Source: Natronoflexus pectinivorans
Lineage (GTDB): Bacteria; Bacteroidota; Bacteroidia; Bacteroidales; Marinilabiliaceae
Direction of reading: 5' to 3'
Length of the DNA: 64,000 bases
Assembly (NCBI RefSeq): GCF_004345615.1
Contig: NZ_SLWK01000005.1
Span: 186,001-250,000 of the forward strand
Position numbers and translations under genes: made by a program. How positions within the stretch are numbered: the stretch's first letter is position 1; every line of letters starts with the position of its first letter. Below, piece by piece: positions 23,645 through 33,174 of this stretch. The notes beneath the pieces are model-generated. The model had not been told where the DNA came from. It searched no databases and saw nothing but the letters and a program-made list of their open reading frames with translations.

Positions 23645-26600
23645 CTAAATTTCATCCACTCCCCTCCCCAACCTCACCTCAGGCAAAATAATTTTTATTT
23701 CAGAGTCTGTATCGTCAGGCTTCCAATAGAGGATATGGTTAATTTCTGCGCTTTGCAATTTATAACCCTTTAACTCGTAGGCTGCAATCCTTTCTTTACA
23801 GGCGGTGGAGAACTTCAATATACGATTTCCGGCTAAATCGTTACAGCCTTCAGAGTCAATTTGCAATGAGTCTCCAGACGTGAGGTTTGAAATCAGCCTT
23901 TGGCGATGCACAAAATAGCTTAACCAGATATCTTTATAAGAAAGATGCAGTATGAGCAGTTCCGGAATTGGGTAACTCTGAGTATTGTTCTTGACGATGA
24001 TGTTGCTTATTGCCGCATCATCCAGAAACTGACCATTTGTATGTATAAAAAGATTATCCTTAGCCCTGGTCATCGCTACGTACAACTGCCTGATTTTTTC
24101 ATCCCCATCAACCAGATAATTCTCAAGCAATAGAAAAACATTGGTGAACTCCTTCCCCTTCGTCTTATGGATGGTAGAGACAAATATGGTTTCTCCGTTG
24201 GGATTGATAAAGTCTTCCGACTTCGACTCCCGGACGAAGACTTCAAAATCGGATTTATATTTTAGTTTAGGATAACTCAATTCAAAAGCTTTTACAAGAT
24301 TGATACAAATCTCTATTTTCGAACTGTTTTTAAATCTATCCCAAACACTCTGCTTTGCCCGTGTCCATGTTTCATCACTAAGAACCACCTTCCCGTCAAC
24401 TAAATTTAATTGGTCTATAAAATGACGTACTTCAAACAGATTATAGAGATTAAACTCATTGTTTGACTGAATCAATTTTGCCGGAAACCCTTTCTTGTTT
24501 AGTAACCCGGTAATTAAAAGTGCCTCATCATTGGTCTGGGTTAAAATGGCTGTTGTGCCATAAAGATTCTGAGCTGCAACATCCTCTACCAATGGGGTTA
24601 TGAGCCCCCGGCTTTGGTATTTTGTAATCTGTATGGTTCCATTATCATTTTGTCTCGCCACAATGGGAATTTCTTTTAGCCGGTGGCTGATTTTTGTCAC
24701 CACGTGGTTGGAAAATTCAACCAGATTGCTTTTACTACGAAAATTCTCATTCAATTCATATTTTATGGCCTGATGCTGAAGGATGAATTGTTCCAGGTGT
24801 TTTGAACTGGATCCTCGGAATTCATAAATATTCTGATCGTCATCGCCAACAGCGATGACGCGCATCTCTTCATTAAACGCCATCAGCGTTTTTATCAGCA
24901 AGAATTCATTCGCATCCATATCCTGAGCCTCATCAATTACCAGTACACTTTTGCTGATGCGGCTCGGTTCAATGTCCTTGTTTCTGATTCTATCAATGGC
25001 TTGTTCAATGATGGTATTTGATTTTTCAATGGAACCCACTTTTCCCATAAGATCAAAACAGTACGAGTGAAAAGTTTTGATTTCCACAAAAGCAGCCGCA
25101 TTTCCAATAAGACTAATTAACCGTTGTTTAAATTCGCTGGCTGCGGCACGCGAAAAAGTAATCATCAACAACTGCTCATGCTTCACATCCTCCATAAGCA
25201 ACAAGGAGGCCAATTTATGCACCAAAACTTTGGTTTTTCCGCTTCCCGGACCAGCAGCTACAACTATATATCGAGAAGTATTATCGGTAATGATCTTAAG
25301 TTGCGACGGAGAAAGGTTTCCAAACAGCTGCCTGAACTTCGCAGGCGTTAAATTGCGTTGAATCTCCTTTTGCCGGGTTGCATTGAAATAGCGGTTGATA
25401 AATGTTGTATAATTGAGATTAAAATAGTCGTTTACAAATTGTAGTGCCTCTTTGTAATCACGGATCATCTTTCTGGCATACTCCCCAACAATGTGGATCT
25501 GTTGGATTTTATTGTTGTAATGCTGCTTAAGTTTGGTGTAATCATCGGTTTTGTAACGTCTTTTGTTATCCTGTTCAAGTCGTTCAATGCTCAATTTGTT
25601 ATAAACGACTAAAAATCCACCTTCAATCTTTATGGCATCAATTCGTGAAAGATAAAACAACGCATCTTCAACATCCTCAATGGCAACAATCAATTTAAAA
25701 AGTGCCTGCTGCTGTTCATACTGCTGCTTTAACTCATGCACTGAAAACTCCACAAGCAGTTGCTGTTTGTTCTTGTCTTCTTCCGACAAACTTTCGTTGC
25801 TTTTCGAAAACAGGTAGTTGACAATAAAAGCTGCAAGATGGTGGCGCTTCTCCAGTTTCTCCTTTAATACGCCAACCGGATTGTTGGCCATGACCGAAAA
25901 ATGGTGATTCAAGTAATCATGATTCTTCCTTTTTATCCAGTTCTTAATGACCCAAAAGTTAATGATGGTTCTCAGTTTATTTGGCGAAACATCCACACAG
26001 CCTGCTGTCTCTGCCATTTCGACCAGTTCTTTCAGATGCATAGCTTTTTCACTTTCATCGATAACAGATAAAAAGAAGTTCTCAATTTTACTGTACGATT
26101 GTAAAATAGCAAATGACCGGTTTTTGTTTTCACCGCGTTTTATAAACGCGGTGAGATCCTTCGCATCGGCAAGTATTCGCTCTTCCCTAAGCAAATTCAC
26201 TGCGTTTATCACCTCCTCCTTAACAATTCCCAGATGGTCTGAGATGTAATCAATCCTCGTTTCTGCCACCTCATCCGTTGCTTGCTTTCTGCTTCGGCTG
26301 GAAAATAGTTTTTTAATGATGCGCGTAGCTTGCATCTTTTGCTTTTCGCTGAAACGATGGGATAGATTTATTCTATCGATGGCCTCTTGAGCATTTTTCG
26401 CCAATATACTATTGGCGAAAATTCTTGGCATATTTTGCCCCCGCCTGATATACCCGGCCTCTTCCAGTGCCGCAATGGCTGTAGTTACCCGGGTTTCTAT
26501 TTCCACCACATTCTCGTCCCAACCGGCTTTGCGAGCTATTTCCAATGCAGAGTTAGATGCCGTTGCACGAAAGCGGGTTATATCCTTTATGGCCGACCAG

Positions 26601-28456
26601 ATTTGTTGAATCTCTCTAATATTAAGTTTTGTCTGATTAAGAAGAATAAAGTGTTTGCTTAAATCCTCCTCGCTAAACAGAATGTAACATTCTGCAGTAA
26701 TATTTTCATCACGACCGGCTCTGCCGGCCTCCTGAACATAATTCTCCAGCGAATCCGAAACATCATGGTGAATAACCATGCCCACATCCTTTTTATCAAC
26801 ACCCATTCCAAAGGCGGAGGTGGCAACCATCACCTGAACATCGCCACGAATAAAGGCATCCTGGTTTTCTGATTTTTCCTGGTTATCCATTTTCCCATGA
26901 TAGGCTTTGGCCGGACAACCATCTTCAATCAGTCGCTGAGCTAACTGCGTGGCACGTCGGGTACGGGAAACATAAACAATAGTGGGGCATTGTTTCCCAT
27001 CTACCAAATGACGAATGGTTTGGTACTTCTCTTCGTCCGTTTCTTTGGGAAGTACTTTATACAGGAGATTCTCGCGGGTGGCAGCCGAAGTAAATAGCTC
27101 CAAATGAAGCGACAGTTTTTCCCGAAAATAGTTTTTAATGTCTTCAATCACCTTTTGTTTGGCCGTTGCCGTGAAACAGGATACAGGAATTGGATCTGCC
27201 GTGTTCTTTTTTTCCTGAAGGGATTTAATAAAATCTCCAATGTAGAGATAATCCACGCGAAAATCTTGCCCCCACGCCGAAAAACAATGTGCTTCGTCGA
27301 TAACGAAGCGCACGATATTACGCCCCAACAGCAGATGCTCAATGGTTTTTGATCGCAACGATTCGGGGGAGATATAAAGCATGGATGCAGATCCGTTTTC
27401 AACGCGATGAAAAGACTTTGCACGTTCAATTGGATCCAACAGGCCGTTAATGGTAACGGCCTCGGTGATACCGGCACGCTCTAGGTTATCAACCTGATCC
27501 TTCATCAGGCTTTGAAGTGGAGAAATGACTACTGTTAAACCTCTGACATTTTCACCACTCATCAGTGCAGGAACCTGAAAAGTAATGGACTTCCCTCCTC
27601 CCGTAGGAAAAACCGCCAATAACGAGCGGTTTTGGATGGCTGCCTTCACAGCCTCCTCCTGTAAAGGCTTCCCTCCATATTGCCGATAAAACTCAAACCC
27701 GAAGAACTTTCTTAATCCCATCCCGGCATCAAGAGCCTGATCACAATATGAACAACCTTTCAAACAAGGGTTATTGCGTAACAGATACATCACCCTGTCG
27801 ACCTCAGGAAAATTCTTTAACACCCACGGCGGTGCAACTGAGCTCCGACATCCGGTATTAATGAGTGCAATGCAATAGGCAAGTTCAATAGGATTGTTGC
27901 GGATCAGTCTTTCCAAATCAATGTGAGCACAAATTTGTGAAGCAAATTTGCGTCGGATCAATTCTATAATATTTGTCTTTTCACTTTCATAACCTACAAA
28001 CCGAAAAAATGCAGCAAATTCGTCCTGATTCCCCAAAAGGGAATAAAAAATTAACCGTAACTCTTCCTCCGACTCTTTAAATGCAGTCACCTCATCGCAA
28101 AAGAGATCCTTCGCTTTAATGGCGTCATTAAGAGGATTATTGAGCTCGTCAGTTTGAAGTTTATCGTCCTTTAGTAAAGCATGATAAGGCTTTTTAGGAA
28201 AGAGAAGGGGCGAAAGAAACAAGGTGTCAATAACCGGACTGCTTACGATTTTCTCTCCCAATACCTTCGTAAGATATGGCAAATCGTGACGGATGATGTT
28301 ATGTCCACATAAAAAACTACCGTCTTTTATCAATTTAATTAAATCGGAAAGAGCATTGGAGTGCATTTGGTGCCCATGATCATTGATTGCACCAATATCT
28401 AATATCCTTTTGTGTTCAGGATCCGTTTCAATATCTACAAACAGGATGGATTTCAT
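23645..28456 (-). CDS. DEDD exonuclease - RecQ helicase - UvrD/Rep helicase fusion
   Basis: A 1603-residue protein with three enzymatic modules. Residues 1-190 resemble a DEDD 3'-5' exonuclease (FVDIETDPEHKRILDIGAIN; later CGHNIIRHDLPYLTKV). A small Cys cluster (CLKGCSYC, about residues 230-240) precedes a RecQ-type SF2 helicase: Walker A FPTGGGKSITF near 285, DEAH box VIDEAHCFSAWGQDFR near 390, and motif VI EAGRAGRDE near 580. A helical middle section leads to an SF1 UvrD/Rep helicase: AAGPGSGKTKVLVHKLASLL near 1070, IDEAQDMDANEF near 1177, VSTIHKTKGKEFTNVF near 1433 and LYVAMTRAKDNLFIH near 1465. It stands alone between repeat-rich gaps. A role in DNA repair or in defence against foreign DNA is possible; no partner gene is adjacent. 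Confidence 0.85.
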   Translation of the reverse strand: MKSILFVDIETDPEHKRILDIGAINDHGHQMHSNALSDLIKLIKDGSFLCGHNIIRHDLPYLTKVLGEKIVSSPVIDTLFLSPLLFPKKPYHALLKDDKLQTDELNNPLNDAIKAKDLFCDEVTAFKESEEELRLIFYSLLGNQDEFAAFFRFVGYESEKTNIIELIRRKFASQICAHIDLERLIRNNPIELAYCIALINTGCRSSVAPPWVLKNFPEVDRVMYLLRNNPCLKGCSYCDQALDAGMGLRKFFGFEFYRQYGGKPLQEEAVKAAIQNRSLLAVFPTGGGKSITFQVPALMSGENVRGLTVVISPLQSLMKDQVDNLERAGITEAVTINGLLDPIERAKSFHRVENGSASMLYISPESLRSKTIEHLLLGRNIVRFVIDEAHCFSAWGQDFRVDYLYIGDFIKSLQEKKNTADPIPVSCFTATAKQKVIEDIKNYFREKLSLHLELFTSAATRENLLYKVLPKETDEEKYQTIRHLVDGKQCPTIVYVSRTRRATQLAQRLIEDGCPAKAYHGKMDNQEKSENQDAFIRGDVQVMVATSAFGMGVDKKDVGMVIHHDVSDSLENYVQEAGRAGRDENITAECYILFSEEDLSKHFILLNQTKLNIREIQQIWSAIKDITRFRATASNSALEIARKAGWDENVVEIETRVTTAIAALEEAGYIRRGQNMPRIFANSILAKNAQEAIDRINLSHRFSEKQKMQATRIIKKLFSSRSRKQATDEVAETRIDYISDHLGIVKEEVINAVNLLREERILADAKDLTAFIKRGENKNRSFAILQSYSKIENFFLSVIDESEKAMHLKELVEMAETAGCVDVSPNKLRTIINFWVIKNWIKRKNHDYLNHHFSVMANNPVGVLKEKLEKRHHLAAFIVNYLFSKSNESLSEEDKNKQQLLVEFSVHELKQQYEQQQALFKLIVAIEDVEDALFYLSRIDAIKIEGGFLVVYNKLSIERLEQDNKRRYKTDDYTKLKQHYNNKIQQIHIVGEYARKMIRDYKEALQFVNDYFNLNYTTFINRYFNATRQKEIQRNLTPAKFRQLFGNLSPSQLKIITDNTSRYIVVAAGPGSGKTKVLVHKLASLLLMEDVKHEQLLMITFSRAAASEFKQRLISLIGNAAAFVEIKTFHSYCFDLMGKVGSIEKSNTIIEQAIDRIRNKDIEPSRISKSVLVIDEAQDMDANEFLLIKTLMAFNEEMRVIAVGDDDQNIYEFRGSSSKHLEQFILQHQAIKYELNENFRSKSNLVEFSNHVVTKISHRLKEIPIVARQNDNGTIQITKYQSRGLITPLVEDVAAQNLYGTTAILTQTNDEALLITGLLNKKGFPAKLIQSNNEFNLYNLFEVRHFIDQLNLVDGKVVLSDETWTRAKQSVWDRFKNSSKIEICINLVKAFELSYPKLKYKSDFEVFVRESKSEDFINPNGETIFVSTIHKTKGKEFTNVFLLLENYLVDGDEKIRQLYVAMTRAKDNLFIHTNGQFLDDAAISNIIVKNNTQSYPIPELLILHLSYKDIWLSYFVHRQRLISNLTSGDSLQIDSEGCNDLAGNRILKFSTACKERIAAYELKGYKLQSAEINHILYWKPDDTDSEIKIILPEVRLGRGVDEI

Positions 28457-28839
28457 TGTATCTTATAAAAAACAACCCTTAACTTATATTATGAGATTAT
28501 AAACATTTATACGATAAGTCTTTTACGAAAGATCACGTAAATATGGAACGCCTTCTTCATATTCGAAAAACATGAAAACATCAAATATAAAGATTTAACC
28601 TGCATTATCTCAGAAATAGATTGTTAGACTTATAGATTATTCCCGAGACATTCGGGATTAGATACAAGTAAGAGTTTTATTTTCAACTAATTGATTAATA
28701 CGACCTGTACTTTGAATGCAACTGATATTCAGATAAATAAAGAAGTCTAACGAGCTATAATCTCAGAAAATTAGGATCAAATGATAACAAACAAAGGACG
28801 AAATATTCAGAGAGACAAAAAATAAGAGACCAAACCATC
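28457..28839. other. Intergenic region with MITE copy B
   Basis: Between the helicase fusion and the outer-membrane protein gene. Apart from the MITE-like copy B and the terminator at its right end, it is plain AT-rich sequence without a supported gene. The helicase promoter should lie at its left end, but no clear -33/-7 pair was found. Confidence 0.5.
28617..28760. repeat. MITE-like element, copy B
   Basis: Copy B begins TAGATTGTTAGACTTATAGA, identical to copy A at its left end, and ends TCTAACGAGCTATAAT, whose reverse complement carries the same TCGTTAGACTT-type terminus. Its internal hairpin is CCCGA-GACAT-TCGGG (28642-28656), replacing the different hairpin of copy A at the same place. 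The CCCGAGACATTCGGGA motif also occurs alone at 53168. Confidence 0.6.
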
Positions 28840-28878
28840 ACAAACAAAAACAGATAACACCAAAGTGTTATCTGTTTT
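28840..28878 (-). terminator. Rho-independent terminator of the outer-membrane protein gene
   Basis: A 14-bp perfect stem, AAAACAGATAACAC / GTGTTATCTGTTTT with a CAAA loop (28847-28878), is followed on the minus strand by a T-rich stretch (TTTTTGTTTG). It starts 21 bp past the stop codon of the gene ending at 28900. Confidence 0.8.
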
Positions 28879-28899
28879 AAAATATTTTAAAACAAGTTT

Positions 28900-29373
28900 T
28901 TAGAACCTGTATCTGACACCTAAAGCCAAACTAAAGACGCCCCTGTCATATGTATTAATCAACCCCAATTCAGGACGAATGTCTACTGAAAGTTGAAGTG
29001 GAATCTCTTCAAAATTATACTCCACACCGGCATTTAAGGCAGCAGCTAAAAACATTCCGTCATCTCTGTAACCAGGACCAGAATAAGAACGATTCCCAAT
29101 TGAGGGACCAACACCCGCATACCAATAGAAACCTCCTTCAATTTGCCACACCCATTGGTAAATACCTGTTAGTGACCAATGACTCCAGTGCGACGAACTT
29201 TTAATCCCCAAATCCAGCTCCAGGCGATCACCGTTAAATGGGGTTTGATATGAAATTTCGGCACCAACCAGGTTTCCTCCCCCAAAGCGAAGTCCTATTG
29301 CCCTTCCCTGTGCATTAGATACCGCTGGAATTATCAGCATGCATGCCAATATAACAAATACTGCTTTTTTCAT
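28900..29373 (-). CDS. Small outer-membrane beta-barrel protein
   Basis: A 157-residue protein with a Sec signal peptide (AVFVILACMLIIPAVSNAQG) followed by alternating hydrophobic/polar strands with many Gly and aromatic residues (GLRFGGGNLVGAEISYQ; FYWYAGVGPSIGN), and a terminal Phe in LGVRYRF. This fits an eight-stranded OmpA/OmpW-like barrel; the exact family is unknown. It is a single-gene unit with a clear terminator downstream and AT-rich sequence upstream. Confidence 0.7.
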   Translation of the reverse strand: MKKAVFVILACMLIIPAVSNAQGRAIGLRFGGGNLVGAEISYQTPFNGDRLELDLGIKSSSHWSHWSLTGIYQWVWQIEGGFYWYAGVGPSIGNRSYSGPGYRDDGMFLAAALNAGVEYNFEEIPLQLSVDIRPELGLINTYDRGVFSLALGVRYRF

Positions 29374-29708
29374 ATTAATAAATCATTTTTAATTAGTAAT
29401 ATAAAATCTAAATGAATGATTCTTTATGTTGTAACTGTTCAAATTCTCTCCCAAAGAACATGTCATTTGAAAATGTTTAGGTACAACTTTAATACCACAA
29501 CTCCATGAAATTTATACTGGCTAAAATCAAACAGTCTCTATACAGGTGACAATATTAGCCAAAAAGTGTTCATTCTGCAAAAGAGGACTAATTGCATCCC
29601 TCATTCCATAAAGCGAAAAAGATTAACAATCATCAGATAATCAGCCTGATTTCAATTCTAAGGATTGCTTCAAATAAACGAACAATCTGACAATTTAGTT
29701 CGTCGGAG
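29374..29708. other. Intergenic AT-rich spacer
   Basis: About 335 bp between the outer-membrane protein gene and the tRNA-Gln terminator. No gene, RNA or clear repeat was recognised. It should contain the promoter of the minus-strand barrel gene, but no convincing -33/-7 pair was identified. Confidence 0.4.
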
Positions 29709-29738
29709 CAAAAAAAAAGCGATCGTAAACGATCGCTT
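29709..29738 (-). terminator. Terminator of tRNA-Gln
   Basis: The stem AAGCGATCG / CGATCGCTT with a four-base loop (29717-29738) is followed on the minus strand by eight T residues. It begins 6 bp after the tRNA 3' end. Confidence 0.85.
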
Positions 29739-29744
29739 AAATTG

Positions 29745-29815
29745 TTGTCTCGCAAGGATTCGAACCCTGACTAGATGGACCAAAACCATCTGTGCTACCA
29801 TTACACCACGAGACA
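29745..29815 (-). tRNA. tRNA-Gln (UUG)
   Basis: Read on the minus strand, the acceptor TGTCTCG pairs with CGAGACA, the D arm GTGTAATGGTAGCAC and the T arm GGGTTCGAATCC are present, and the anticodon loop TTTTGGT in stem GATGG/CCATC gives anticodon TTG (Gln). The discriminator base is A and the CCA end is not encoded. Confidence 0.93.
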
Positions 29816-29846
29816 AACTTGATTGCTTCTTCCTTTAAAAGCGATG

Positions 29847-29878
29847 CAAATATAGAATGTTTTCAGGTATCTTTCAAA
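29847..29878 (-). promoter_or_regulatory. Promoter of tRNA-Gln
   Basis: On the minus strand a TTTG (29878-29875) is followed after 20 bp by TATATTTG (29854-29847), an exact match to the Bacteroidota -33/-7 consensus. The tRNA starts about 31 bp further on. Confidence 0.75.
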
Positions 29879-29986
29879 AAAATTAGTCTAAAAAAAAGAA
29901 AAAGTTGCATAAACACTGTAAATCAATCAATTTTAACTCTACTTTTTACCGTTTCACTTTTTTGTTAGCTGGCAACATCTTAACCA

Positions 29987-30042
29987 TCTGCACTTAAAAG
30001 TATCAATATTGATACTTTTTTAAGCAGATTATTGTATTTTTG
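29987..30042 (+). promoter_or_regulatory. Long palindrome and -7 box upstream of the DUF2723 gene
   Basis: A 24-bp perfect palindrome centred at 30007/30008 (half-site AAAAGTATCAAT, 29996-30019) is flanked by a further inverted pair TCTGC (29987) and GCAGA (30024). It is followed by TATTTTTG (30035-30042), an exact -7 box about 50 bp before the start codon. The palindrome overlaps the place where the -33 element should be, so it is a likely operator. Confidence 0.55.
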
Positions 30043-30092
30043 GCAATCAGTGAAAAATGATAATCAAGATAAATTGTTGAAAACTATAACCT

Positions 30093-33000
30093 ATGCATAA
30101 ATATTCCAGGTACAATAGCATTTTCGGATGGCTGGCATTTTTAGTCGCCGCTGTTGTGTATGCTTTAACTTTAGAGCCAACTGCAAGCTTTTGGGATTGC
30201 AGTGAACGTATAACCGCAGCTTACAAGATGCAGATTCCTCATCCACCGGGGGCTCCGTTTTTCATGCTAATGGGGCGCTTCTTTTCACTGTTTGCACCCG
30301 ATGTTTCGTATGTGGCATATACGATAAATTTGATGTCGGCCATGGCAGGAGCCTTCACCATTGCGTTTCTTTTCTGGAGTATTACGCATCTTGCAAAGAA
30401 AATTGTTCTGAAATCTGAAGAGGCTTACAATGAGCCATGGAGAATTTGGTCAGTAATCGCAGCAGGTTTTGTTGGTGCCATGGCCTATACTTTCTCTGAT
30501 AGCTTTTGGTTTGTGGCAGTGGAGGCAGAAGCCTATGCCACCTCATCCATGTTCACAGCCGTTGTCTTCTGGGCCATTTTGAAGTGGGAATCCATTGCCG
30601 ACGAGCCTCATGCCAACCGTTGGTTGATTCTCATCGCCTACCTCATAGGACTCTCTATTGGGGTTCACCTGTTGAACCTTTTGGCAATTCCTGCTATTGT
30701 AATGGTCTATTATTACAAAAAATATGAGGTGACTCGCAAAAATAGTCTCATTGCTCTACTCACCTCTTTCGCCATACTGGGTTTTATTCTTTACATCATT
30801 ATCCCGGGAACCATTAAAGTTGCCGGATGGTTTGAACTCATGTTTGTGAACAGTTTCGGCTTAAGTTTCAATTCAGGTCTTATTTTCTATACGGTGGTAC
30901 TGTTTGGAGCACTTGCGTATGGGGTTTATTACACCTATGTAAAGCAAAAAGCAGCTCTGAACTTTATTTTGACAGCCATCATGGTAATACTCATGGGATA
31001 CACATCCTATGCCACCATCATCATACGCTCTTCCGCAAATCCGCCAATGGATCAGAACTCTCCGGACAATGTATTTGCTCTTCGTTCTTATCTCAATAGG
31101 GAGCAATATGGTGATAGCCCGCTTTTTTATGGACAATATTACAACTCCCCATTGGACTGGGATGCTATGGAGTCGGAAAAAGGCCGCCCGGTTTATGCTA
31201 GAATAGGAGATCGATATGAAGTGATAGACCACAGGAGAAAACACCGTTTTGATAGCAAAACTACCACATTTTTCCCCAGAATGCACAGCCGTGATGCTCG
31301 TCACATTGAGGAATACAAACAGTGGGCCAACATAACAGGACGAAGAATGACCGTGCAGGATCAAACCGGCGCTCCAACAACCATTCAGTTGCCAACATTC
31401 TTTGAAAATCTGACTTTCTTCGTGCGATACCAGGTCAATTTTATGTACTTCAGGTATTTTATGTGGAATTTCTCAGGTCGCCAAAACGACATGCAGGGGC
31501 ATGGCGAAGTGCATAAAGGGAATTGGATCACCGGAATTTCGGCCATTGACAACTGGATGTATGGTGACCAGGAGTTGTTGCCGGATTCATACAAAAACAA
31601 TCCGGGGAGAAACAAATATTACTTGCTGCCCCTAATTCTGGGAATCATCGGATTACTTTATCAATATGGATCAGGGAAAAAAGGGAAACGCGACTTCTGG
31701 GTAGTGATGCTCCTGTTCTTCTTCACAGGTCTTGCCATTGTGATATTCCTTAACCAAACACCCCTTCAGCCCCGTGAACGAGACTACTCCTATGTAGGCT
31801 CATTCTACGCCTTCTCCATTTGGATAGGATTGGGAGTTCTGGCAATCATCGATGGCTTTCGAAGATTTCTTCCGGCCATGCCGGCAGTAGCAGCAGGAAC
31901 GCTTTCCGCACTGGTTCTTGTCCCTGCAAATATGGCAAAAGAGAACTGGAACGATCACGACCGCTCCGGCAGAACCATTGCACGTGATTTGGCATTCAAC
32001 TATCTCAACACTGTTGATGAAAATGGTGTCATCTTTACCATGGGGGATAACGACACATTCCCTCTCTGGTATGCACAAGAGGTTGAAGGAGTAAGAACAG
32101 ATGTAAGAGTATGTAACCTCAGCTACCTGCAAACCGACTGGTACATTGATCAAATGAAAAGGCAGGCCTACGAATCTGAACCATTGAATTTTTCAATGGA
32201 GCGGGAACAATACATACTTGGGAAGCGGGATGTTGTTTGGTTAATCGACCGAATTGAAGGGTATGTGGATTTGAAAGAAGCCATACGTTTTCTGGCAAGT
32301 GAAAACCCAAGGACCAAACAAATCCCCAACTACAGTGGTCGCATTGAGCATCTGCCTTCAAAATCGTTCACAATACCAGCAGACTGGCGCAAAGTAGTTG
32401 AAAACGGAATGGTAGGCGAACGACATGCCAACCTGATTGATTCATTGATGTTCATTGACTTGAATAAAGAGAGAATCATGAAAAACGAGGTCATGGTACT
32501 TGATCTCTTAGCTCACAACAATTGGGAACGACCAATATATTTTGCAGTAACAGTTGGCAGCGATAATTACGTTGGTTTACAGGATTATTTCCAGCTTGAA
32601 GGATTTGCTTATCAAATTGTACCAATCAGAACCAAGAGCGTTGATGGTCAGTTTGGCAGGGTTGACACTGATCGCATGTTTAATAATGTGATGAACGAAT
32701 TCATTTTTGACGGTTGGAATGATCCATCCGTATATCTTGATGAGAATCACAGAAGGATGGGGGTCAACATTCGAAACAATCTTTCCAGATTGGCTTCGGC
32801 TCTGATTGAAGAAGGACGGGATGAAGAAGCTTTGGCCGTTCTGGATAAAACCATGAACATGCTGCCACCTTCAAGGCTACCCCATAACTATTTCTCCCTG
32901 TTTATTGCAGACAGCTATTATCAACTTGGTGAAATTGAAAAAGCAGATGAAGTTATACGTGGCTTGAAAGAGGAGAATTATCAGGAACTAAGATTCTTCA

Positions 33001-33173
33001 CAAACTTGCCACAACGCATCAGAAACGCTCACATGGGTGAAATACAAAGATCTTTTGCCATCTACTCTGAAATAGTGAGGACTTTGAGACTATTCAGAAG
33101 GGATGAATTAATCAGGGAGTTTGAAGAAGATCACGAACGCTTATTTCAACGAATTGGCTTTTTTAACAGTTGA
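30093..33173 (+). CDS. DUF2723 protein, O-mannosyltransferase-like membrane protein
   Basis: A 1026-residue protein. The N-terminal half holds about 11-12 membrane helices and the DUF2723 signature SFWDCSERITAAYKMQIPHP followed by PGAPFFMLMGRFF. GT-C glycosyltransferases of this family have an early acidic/aromatic loop like this one. The soluble C-terminal half (from about residue 560) contains a NDHDRSG and GDNDTFPLWYAQEVEGVRTD region and ends in TPR-like helices. The domain is found across Bacteroidota and is suspected in protein glycosylation; the substrate is not known. The NodB deacetylase starts one base after its stop, so the two are coupled. Confidence 0.85.
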   Translation: MHKYSRYNSIFGWLAFLVAAVVYALTLEPTASFWDCSERITAAYKMQIPHPPGAPFFMLMGRFFSLFAPDVSYVAYTINLMSAMAGAFTIAFLFWSITHLAKKIVLKSEEAYNEPWRIWSVIAAGFVGAMAYTFSDSFWFVAVEAEAYATSSMFTAVVFWAILKWESIADEPHANRWLILIAYLIGLSIGVHLLNLLAIPAIVMVYYYKKYEVTRKNSLIALLTSFAILGFILYIIIPGTIKVAGWFELMFVNSFGLSFNSGLIFYTVVLFGALAYGVYYTYVKQKAALNFILTAIMVILMGYTSYATIIIRSSANPPMDQNSPDNVFALRSYLNREQYGDSPLFYGQYYNSPLDWDAMESEKGRPVYARIGDRYEVIDHRRKHRFDSKTTTFFPRMHSRDARHIEEYKQWANITGRRMTVQDQTGAPTTIQLPTFFENLTFFVRYQVNFMYFRYFMWNFSGRQNDMQGHGEVHKGNWITGISAIDNWMYGDQELLPDSYKNNPGRNKYYLLPLILGIIGLLYQYGSGKKGKRDFWVVMLLFFFTGLAIVIFLNQTPLQPRERDYSYVGSFYAFSIWIGLGVLAIIDGFRRFLPAMPAVAAGTLSALVLVPANMAKENWNDHDRSGRTIARDLAFNYLNTVDENGVIFTMGDNDTFPLWYAQEVEGVRTDVRVCNLSYLQTDWYIDQMKRQAYESEPLNFSMEREQYILGKRDVVWLIDRIEGYVDLKEAIRFLASENPRTKQIPNYSGRIEHLPSKSFTIPADWRKVVENGMVGERHANLIDSLMFIDLNKERIMKNEVMVLDLLAHNNWERPIYFAVTVGSDNYVGLQDYFQLEGFAYQIVPIRTKSVDGQFGRVDTDRMFNNVMNEFIFDGWNDPSVYLDENHRRMGVNIRNNLSRLASALIEEGRDEEALAVLDKTMNMLPPSRLPHNYFSLFIADSYYQLGEIEKADEVIRGLKEENYQELRFFTNLPQRIRNAHMGEIQRSFAIYSEIVRTLRLFRRDELIREFEEDHERLFQRIGFFNS

Positions 33174-33174
33174 T

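Noticed and set aside
33121-33174. TTG-initiated extension of the NodB deacetylase
   Set aside because: It overlaps the end of the DUF2723 gene; the ATG at 33175 lies just after the preceding stop.
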